From Turnera subulata (Eukaryota; Streptophyta; Magnoliopsida; Malpighiales; Passifloraceae), in contig JAKUCV010001453.1 of NCBI GenBank assembly GCA_028386065.3, positions 40,711-104,710 of the forward strand: DNA of 64,000 bases. The letters are read 5' to 3'. This document shows, in pieces, positions 56,301 to 64,000 of this stretch; within the stretch, counting starts at the first letter, position 1, and every line of letters starts with the position of its first letter. The translations under genes were made by a program, and so were the position numbers. The notes beneath the pieces are model-generated. The model did no database searches, was not told where the DNA came from, and saw nothing but the letters and a program-made list of their open reading frames with translations.

Positions 56301-59300
56301 ATCCCAAGCGAAAATGAGAGGCCGGGAAAGGTCCCTAACGGGGACTAATTGAAGGGGCCTGAAGAAGACATTTTCTTTGTGGTGCAATTCTAGGGGCCTC
56401 GACCTCTTAAAAGGTTATGAGGCCTTCTGCGTTTAGGGTATCACCACCTCTCACTCCTTTAAGACAACAGCCCACTTTGGCCCCTCAACCAGATAGATAC
56501 TTAAGTATCATCTTCTTGGGTCCAACAACTCTTGCTGTCACTTCCGTCCAACCATGCATTCGTGTGTGTATAATTGACAAACACCCCTCCCTACACCTTT
56601 TCCTCTAATGTGAGAGAAATTTATTTTTGCCAACCATGGATGATATAGTAGACATTAGACAACCATATCTTTGGTTTTGGAATTGGAAGTGACATATGTT
56701 CTTTGTGGATTGACCTTTGACAAGCGCAATATTCTTCTTGCACACCAAAGTCTTAGACAATCGTAAATTAATTAATTCTGTCTTTTCACTTTTGTACTTA
56801 CTTGGTAGGTGAGCACATATTCACAGAAGCAAGGATTAGGGCCGGTTAGGGTTATTGCGCTTTCTTTCTTTCTTTCTTTATTTTTTGTGTGTGTGCCAAT
56901 TTCCAAACCTTTTTAGATTAAAGATCAACCAACACTTTGGTTTATCTTTTATGTGAAAAAAGGAGTCTCGTCCCGCCGACAGAAAATATAATAATAATAT
57001 ATGGATTAGCTATGCCTATGGCTTGACTGGGAAGGAATGCATGAATATGGTTCTCAGTCTATCACTTCCTGGTAAATTAGCATTATTGATCGAAGAAGCT
57101 ATTAGATTAATCCAAACCAAAAAATGGTCGGCTGAAATTGGCTGTCATTTGTTTGTGTTATAGAGAACGAAACCTTACGCGTCTTATCTGTTAAATAATA
57201 ATAGTGAAGCGGGTTCAAGATTACGGGTGAGGAATCTTTGTGATTTCCTAGCGCCAATAGCTTGCTTATATCTTATCTTTGTCAGTTTGGGGTCTCAAGA
57301 ATAAGACACCTAATTCCTGAGACAAAAAAAAAAAATAAAGGACAGCGAATTTTGCTGGCAGTTTATGTATGTATGTATGCCACGTATTTGTTATGAACGA
57401 ATGAAGAAGGTTTGGGTCTTTAGTTACATGGACAAATTTTGGCCATAGAGTTTTAATTTATTGGCAACGAGTCAAACTAGGCACAGGAATTGGGTCAACT
57501 TGATTGAAATCAGTTTGGCATTAAAACACTTAATTAATTAGATCTTTTAAGGTTTGGCTTGGCTTGTTGAGTTTTTTCTTACACCAAAACAAAAAATTGA
57601 TGACAAACCTAATTATTCAAAATTTTCTTTTAAATATATCATAAATTCGTAATTGCAAATTTATTCTCCTTTCATGTGCAATATACATCCTATCTAAATC
57701 TATAGTCTCAATTGTATCTTGCTTTCAAAAATTTAATTTTAACTTACTGCACAAACTAGACTCGACCTCCAAAAATAAATAGTGACTTTTATCTTGCGCG
57801 AATTTTACTGATAAGAAATAATTAGAGAATATCAGCAGCATATAATCTGTGGCCACGAACAACTTAGGGAGTGTGACCAACATACTCTTATTCAAGCCAG
57901 ACATTTGATATTATCCTTTCCTAATTAGTTATGTTTTTTCTTTGGAGATAAATAGGTATATGATTGAATTAGTGAAGTTACAACTAATCATATTAATATA
58001 GGGTTAGTGATTCTCAAAAAAAAAAAAAATATTAATATAGGGTTGGTGGTAAGTGTTTTGGTTCGGTCCCGCTTAAGCAGGGACGGGATCTAGATAATGT
58101 TTCTTATACATAATAATGATAATATTTCATAACTCAAGGCTTAGTCCAGCGGGTTCCCTCCCCCCTCCCTTTCTCTAGTTTCAACAAGAAATCATTCGAG
58201 CAATTTTTTTTTTGCTTTGACCCAATAGGTATACATTGGGCTCCCCGAAACCAAATTTCCTGGATCCACCTTTGAGCTTAAGCGAAGTTTCGGTTTTAAG
58301 TCTGAAAATTTCTATTGAGAGATTCACTTACCATAACTAGGTGTGAGATGGATGGGGAAAAAAAAAACAAACCAATAAATCATTATCCTATATTCCTATG
58401 CTGATAATAAGATCATGAATCAGTCAAGTCCACCACAAATCCACACGTCTTCTTTCTCTCTCCTTTTTCTATGTGTTTTCTAGAACACCCAAATTTTTTC
58501 TTTCAAATCTAAGAATTGAGGCTGCTGTTGTTTACCTAACAATGAGCCCCAAATGACAATTCACAGTAGTTGCAGCAATCATGTTATTCAGGAATGTGTA
58601 GAATTTTTTTTTTCTTTTACAGGCCAAGCAGATTCTTCCTTCTCTGGTTATTCTACCTTTGTTGAAAGGTAGTTTGGGATTTGTGGTGCCTCATTTTGCC
58701 TCTAGATCTGATTTCCTCTGGAACTATTACAAGTTTCAACAATTATCCTCATATTATAAGATCACAACCATGAAGTTTCTAAATTTTGGCTTTGTAATAG
58801 GTTTGGATAGTTTTCTACTTTACCTGTTTTGTTGTGTACTTTACTTTTGTTGAATGATGTGAATCTACCCTTTCATCTAAAAAAAGAATCAGTCAAGCCC
58901 AAAGATTTGTTAGTGGATGATCTCACATTTTTATGAGGCTGAATAACCCAAATGATGGGACCTCGTTCTCGAGATCAAATGTAGAGGCTAATTTATTGTC
59001 CAGTTGCGCCCCCATCCCTTCATTTTTCAGGGTCGACTAAGATAGATGGGCCCTTTTGATTATTAAAGACAAATTCGGGTTAACTTGGTTTTGGTCCGCG
59101 GTTCTGTTCATGTTTCATGTTGAAGGTAAAGTGACAGTCAAGTCAACGATACTGGTTGGGCCTGATACAGGCTCAAATCAATTAGTACGTTTAGCACATA
59201 CATAGGGACAGGAAATCATGTGGGCCTGCCTTATACAAAACCATGTTGACCCAAAAATCAACACCTATATCTCTAAGCAGATCCCGGACCTTCCGTCTTG

Positions 59301-59443
59301 GGCCAACATCTGAAGAACTGGGGAGCTTAATATTGGAGGTACCAAGAAGAGAATAAAGAAAAGCAGGAAGAAGAAAAAAAAAAAAACTGATGAGCAAGCT
59401 TCCACGCTTCTCTTCTCATCATTAATTAATATTCATTGAATTA
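53361..59443. other. RLP44 upstream region and intergenic DNA
   Basis: The first 100 bases on the minus strand are a CT-rich 5' leader, and a TATA-like TTATAAG lies near 53450. Beyond that I find no convincing gene. 54684-55064 is a 126-codon frame without recognisable motifs. 54187-54222 is a (CTTCTG)-type microsatellite. A weak SINE-like stretch (GGTTCGGTCCCGCTTAAG) lies near 58058. Confidence 0.5.
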
Positions 59444-59778
59444 TCTATAATATATATAAAAGCACTAAGGCAGCGAAACAGCCGAAAATACAGAAATAAC
59501 CCTATTTAGTAATAATAATAATAATAATAATAAATTAATATCTTATCCTTATTTAATTGAAACGACATGTCATACAATAATGAATTATATGTAGTTCCAT
59601 TAAACGTAATATATACTAATGTAGTTTTTATATACTAATGTAGTTTTATATACTGCATATTAAAGTACTAACTCAAATAAAAAATAAAAATAACTCTACT
59701 TAATATTAATAATAATAAATTAATATTTTATTCTTATTTTGTTGAAATGAATTATAGATAACAATGAATAATATCTAG
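59444..59778 (+). mobile_element. Helitron fragment, same family as 8962-15632
   Basis: It begins A|TCTATAATATATATAAAAGC, then CAGCGAAACAGCCGAAAATA, matching the 5' end of the Helitron at 15632 for roughly 170 bases. A CTAG|T at 59775-59778 could be the 3' end, but no hairpin precedes it, so the right boundary is uncertain. Confidence 0.55.
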
Positions 59779-61099
59779 TGATTCTAAATAAATCAAATCC
59801 TCAAGCCATTTATTGGAGGCCAATCTGCACAATTTCTTTTTTTTTTTTTGAACTGTTTCAAAGTTTTTTTTTGTCAGAAAACTGTTTCAAAGTTAGGGTT
59901 ATGTCCTACTTATATCATATGCGACAACCGCGGTCCGCAGCCAGCATAATGCCCTTAAAATTAGTTTTGAAGACCTAATTCTTCTTTTGATAAATATTGA
60001 AGAAATTTGTTTGGAACAAAATGACATGAAACCAAGCATAAGAAGAAGGAAAAACGGAACGACATCAACCTGACGATGCCAATTACAAGTCATTCCTTAA
60101 TGTCTTTTAGACCAATTACCGGAGTTGGTCCAGGTGGATTCGAGTCTTCGTATATGTAAAAAATTCCCATTGGGAGACTCTCCCACCATACCCAGGTGCG
60201 CGACCCGGTTCGAAACCGAATTAGTCGGGGCAAAGCTTTGGAAACTGGATGGGAAACCAAGAAAACAATTTAATTTACAAGTGATATATGTGGCAGCCTG
60301 ACCGGGAAAGTTTTAACCTACTTTTTTATTCCACCAATAATTATTTGGTATTGGGTATTTAAGGGTGATTAAGTGTCCAACCTCTAAAGGAATGAAATAT
60401 AAGTGTGGTGGATTCATGTATCTAATATTTTAAAGTTTTGAGTTATAATGTGGTGACATAGCTTACTCTCTTGTAGTTGCACAATGTATGCTGATAAAAA
60501 AGTTTGGATAAATTCTGCAATATTTGAAGCATTATTGGTCTGCTAGTTTTAGTTATCGGGACTGTTTCATGACATGTTTAATTGTGAACTCAAAATCTTT
60601 TTAGCAACGATGGAGGATCATTGACTCCATTTTTTTTTTTATCTTAATGGAAATATATATCCATCTCAAAACGATTACTTAATTTAGGGATCATTGCTTC
60701 CTTCATTTTTCTAATTTTTTAAAACTAATTTCTTTTTTTGTCAAACCTGATATTTGAAACTGAAGCGATCATGGTTGATGAACTTCACGTAATTTGGTGG
60801 TTCCAAGGAGAATGTTAAAAAAAAATTAGCGGAGAATGTTAAAGAAAAAAATTGGTGAAGAAAAATCTATATAATGATGGTGTGAGACAGAATCATGGCG
60901 TATGTGTTCTTTTGACGTGACATTGATTAATTAGACTAAGGTCTCATCATCCCACCCGTACGTTTATGCAGTTGAGGACATTTAATTACAGTCACATCAG
61001 GAAAAAAAATATACTATAAGAAAGAGGGACAATTAATTACAGAAAGGAGTTGCATTGCTGTTTTCTTTTGACCTCACAATACGCGTGCATGCCCATTAA
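59779..61099. other. Intergenic DNA
   Basis: Apart from the SINE-like repeat listed separately, no gene or element recognised. Confidence 0.5.
60115..60272 (+). repeat. SINE-like repeat
   Basis: GGTGGATTCGAGTC is B-box-like. It is followed by the same GGGAGACTCTCCCACCATAC ... CGAATTAGTCGGGGCAAAG ... GGATGGGAAACC block as at 7260, then an A-rich end. It is the more complete of the two copies. Confidence 0.5.
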
Positions 61100-62093
61100 T
61101 GTTATTCCTGTTGTAAATTAAGTGTAATACAGTGAAAGTTTTTGTGTATTAATGAAGAAGCAGCAGATGAAGAAGGAGAAGAAGAGGAGCAGAAAATACT
61201 GATTCCTCACATCTTATTGATGATAGTGCAGGTATATATATACACAGAGAAAAAATCTTGGTAGGTGGGTAGGTATGCACGTGACATTCACACTTATTTT
61301 ATAACACTTCCTCTTGAATATCATTGTGTATTGGATAGAATACGCTTAGGGGGAAACTACCTCATTAAAAACCTTACCAAGAAAAACCCAGTGGGATAAA
61401 AACTTGGTGAAGGAAAAAAGAGTGTAGTGCGTATTCTACTCCCCCTCATTTTGGCCTTTCTTGATTTCTTGATGTCATCACATGCCAATCTTCTTTGTCA
61501 ACCTTTGGTGACATTTGGAGCATCTTCCTTGCTATCTTATCCATATGAATTTTGAGTATGCAGCATCTTCGAACTTAGCCAAGCACAGTCTCGACTAGCT
61601 TCGTGTGTAACAACAACTTCTGCATTATTGGTAGCGTTTTGTGCTTGCCATGATACTTCAGGTATCTACTTTGCGCTTTATGTGGATCAAATATATGACC
61701 TGCATCATAAAATAAACTATTTTTTCCTTGGACTCACAAGCTTCAGGCTTTATAAAAATTTAGAGCAAAATAAAATTTTGCTAACAAGTTTATGGCAAGG
61801 CTTTAGGCCTCATGTTACTAGCAAGATAAATTGCACTTCGATATAATCAGGACAAGTCTAAATTTTTTTTTCTTAATTCTTCCTTGAAATATAGCACGGG
61901 ATTTGGAAGCTTCTTCAAGAGTTCCAATAATATTTAGATCATAATAATAGTATCTAAATCATAATCAATAATAATAAGTGCAAATACATAGAGCATATAT
62001 ACCAGAATAATCATACTACACATACTCAAATTTGGTTTAAACCATATAAAGATCAATTTTAGTTTAGTTTTGTATATTATATAAAGATCAATT

Positions 62094-62276
62094 TTAGTTT
62101 AATTTTGTATATTCCCGGGAATTAGTTGCTTCAAGCAACTTGAATCCTTCAGGGATTCTCATGTATATGTCATGACTTATGGATCCATAGAAATAGGCTG
62201 TAATAGCATCCATTAGATGCATTTCTAATTCTTTCCATATAATGCCAGACTTATCAAAAATAATTACATCCACCAC
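62094..62276 (-). pseudogene. Copia reverse transcriptase fragment
   Basis: The frame contains HLMDAITAYFYGS followed by DIYMRIPEGFKLLEA, the copia RT segment normally reading HLMDVVTAYLYGS and DIYMKIPEGF. The first catalytic Asp is in this motif. The later YVDD region is absent to the left, so the gene is truncated. Confidence 0.8.
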
Positions 62277-63169
62277 AGGGGAGTATATCTCCTCACAATT
62301 AATACTAGGTCGTTTGGGTAAAACCTTGTGCTACAAACCGTATTTTATATCTCACTATTTATTTACTTTTCCGCTCAAATACCCATTTTATGACCGACCA
62401 ATTTTACACCATCTGGTGTACGGACTACAGGTCCGAAAATTTCTCGCTTCACAAGCGAGTCTAACATAGCCTTAATTATATCTCTCTATTTTGGCCAATC
62501 ATGCTGCGCCCACATTCATCAATAGATGTAGGTTCATGATCCTCATTTTCTTTCATAATATTTAGCGCTACATTATATGAAGCAAATATTCCGTCGACGG
62601 TTATTTCACGTCGTTTCCATCTTATTCCTGACACTGCATAATTGAGAACTCATTATTTTCATTTATATTAGGTACCTGGGTTATTTTTATCAATTGTGTC
62701 AGGAGCCTCTTCTGGAGGATTTTTCTCTTCTTGAGGACTTTTAATTTGAACCTCTACTGGAGGTCTTATTTTCTTACTGGGGCCATCTTATCTCTTTGCT
62801 CCTTTTTCTCTATCGAGAATTTTTGTTTTCTATGGAACCGAGTATATTTCACGCTTCTGGCGTACTTTAGATTTATTTGCATACTTTAATTGTTCTTCTA
62901 GAACATCAATTCGAATAGGAGCATTTGCAGCTGGTAAGATTTGGTCACTCAGTTAATATGTCTGGCAATTAATTTATTAAATTTTGCAAATGAATCACCT
63001 TTTGAACTTCAGATTCACACTAATTTGTTTGAGGATCAAAACTATATACTGATAATGCATTTCAATAATCTCTTGATCCAGCTGCTTATTTTCTCCCCCT
63101 GATGCTGGATAAACACTTTCATCAAATTAACAATAAGCAAATCTAACTGTAAACAAATCTCCAATGGTT

Positions 63170-64000
63170 TCAATAATTTTGATGGAGATTCATACCCAAC
63201 ATATATTCCCAACCTTCTTTAAGGACCAACTTTACTATGCTGTGGTGGAGCATTAGGCACATATACTGTACAACCAATGGTCCGAAGATGGGAGATATAA
63301 GATTTGTGACTATTAACCAATTAAATGGGGAGATCTTATGATATCTTATTGGCCTGATGCGCACAATGCTTGCTAGATGCAAAATAGCATGTCCCCATAC
63401 AATAACAAGGGGTTTGCATCTCATCAATAATGATCTTCCAATCAATTGAAAAACGTTTAATATTTGGTTCTGCTGGACCATTTTCGGTATGAACATAAAC
63501 TGCTGGACATTCAACCATAAACCAATTGACATATTAGAACTGTATTCACCAGCATTATCAAGACGTATAGTCTTAACACCATGATTAAGAAAGTGTGCTT
63601 GCAATTTGATTAACTATGATAATAAGCGCGCAAATGCCAAATTGCATAAAAACAATAAGCACACACATGGGACCATCTAGTCGATGCATCGATTAATGCA
63701 TCGATTAAAGCAATAAAATACCTAAATGGTCCATATAGCAGATGTATATATCCCCAAATATTTCTCTGAATTCTTTCCAAAAGAAGGCTGGTGATTCCAG
63801 GCCAATCCTATCATGTGCAGGCCGAATATTTAATTTTCTTTTCTAAGCAAGCAAGCACATGGAAATTCATTGGATTAGAAAACTTCTGGTTTTTCAATGA
63901 ACAACCAAATGAATTCCGCGCATCATTATTGATCCGGGATGGCCCAACCGGTCATGCCAAATAATAAATCAATGAACCGACTTCAAGTTGGTGCCAGCTT
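63170..64000 (-). pseudogene. Copia integrase region with frameshifts
   Basis: Read from the right, degenerate GAG-pre-integrase sequence is followed by the integrase core. The first catalytic Asp is in LIDASTRWSHV (about 63690) and the second in KTIRLDNAGEYSS (about 63560). Further family sequence (NGPAEPNIKRF, GHAILHLASIVRIRP) is split over two frames. A 12-bp direct duplication near 63690-63712 repeats ALID. The element is not functional. Confidence 0.8.

Larger units (their letters stand above)
61100..64000 (-). mobile_element. Decayed Ty1/copia retrotransposon, right end outside the window
   Basis: On the minus strand from the window edge: GAG-pre-integrase (63900-64000), integrase core (63500-63760), a block starting in RT (62094-62276), and then an LTR-like part. 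In the LTR-like part, 61344-61430 (GGGGGAAACTACCTCATT ... AAAAACCCAGTGGGATAAAA) is a motif common in plant copia LTRs. Much of RT and RNase H is missing. Boundaries, especially the left one, are approximate. Confidence 0.75.

Noticed and set aside
59191..59397. 68-aa minus-strand ORF with a hydrophobic start
   Set aside because: The Phe-rich start is a poly-A/T tract artefact and the rest has no motif I recognise.

Overview
This window is nuclear DNA of a flowering plant, most likely a eudicot. The evidence is Ty3/gypsy, Ty1/copia, Helitron, Mutator-like and SINE repeats nested in AT-rich spacer, plus one intact gene close to Arabidopsis RLP44. I cannot name the species. Positions 1-48450 are almost entirely nested transposons. 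Positions 48450-61000 are gene space with one recognisable gene. The right end enters a decayed copia element. There is one assembly gap, 29366-29888. | Region by region: 1-980 is the end of an unrelated LTR-like repeat. 981-6877 is a broken gypsy element on the minus strand, with gag, protease, a reverse transcriptase (RT) missing its catalytic motif, RNase H and the 5' LTR. 8962-15632 is a Helitron on minus, split by a deleted LTR element (10288-15136). A Mutator-like inverted-repeat element (15636-16926) sits at that Helitron's terminus. 18122-22192 is a second Helitron, split by a solo LTR. 22915-25809 and 27303-30316 are two more solo LTRs. 30632-36195 and 36480-47928 are two copies of a non-autonomous LTR retrotransposon, the second carrying a nested solo LTR (43551-46859). 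47992-48449 is a small Helitron, 50370-51697 a terminal-inverted-repeat DNA transposon, 52521-53360 the RLP44 gene, and 61100-64000 copia remains. | Nine LTRs belong to one superfamily (TGTAACAGCCCGGG ... GGGGCGTTTCA in element sense). Target-site duplications found by eye are CACAT, ATAAC, CCACA, CTTAG and CTGCA. The non-autonomous elements keep LTRs, a Met-tRNA-like primer binding site, a polypurine tract and a gag start-codon remnant, but no gag-pol body. In its place they carry two genes on the opposite strand. Gene A is 125 aa, basic, with a nuclear-localisation-like region and a coiled-coil-like end. Gene B has an unrecognised N-terminal part joined to the first part of a LINE-type endonuclease/exonuclease/phosphatase (EEP) domain. 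Each has a TATA box in at least one copy. Differences between copies are mostly synonymous, which argues that both were real genes under selection while the family spread. This antisense cassette is my main candidate for an undescribed system. | The LTRs also hold RNA-level structure. There are conserved splice signals for a two-intron leader ending just before the gag ATG, and arrays of short hairpins whose stems covary. A UUCG-loop hairpin is followed by a second hairpin. The PBS, hairpin array and UUCG hairpin all lie inside predicted intron 2, so only unspliced genomic RNA would keep them. RLP44 is the only host gene I can support.
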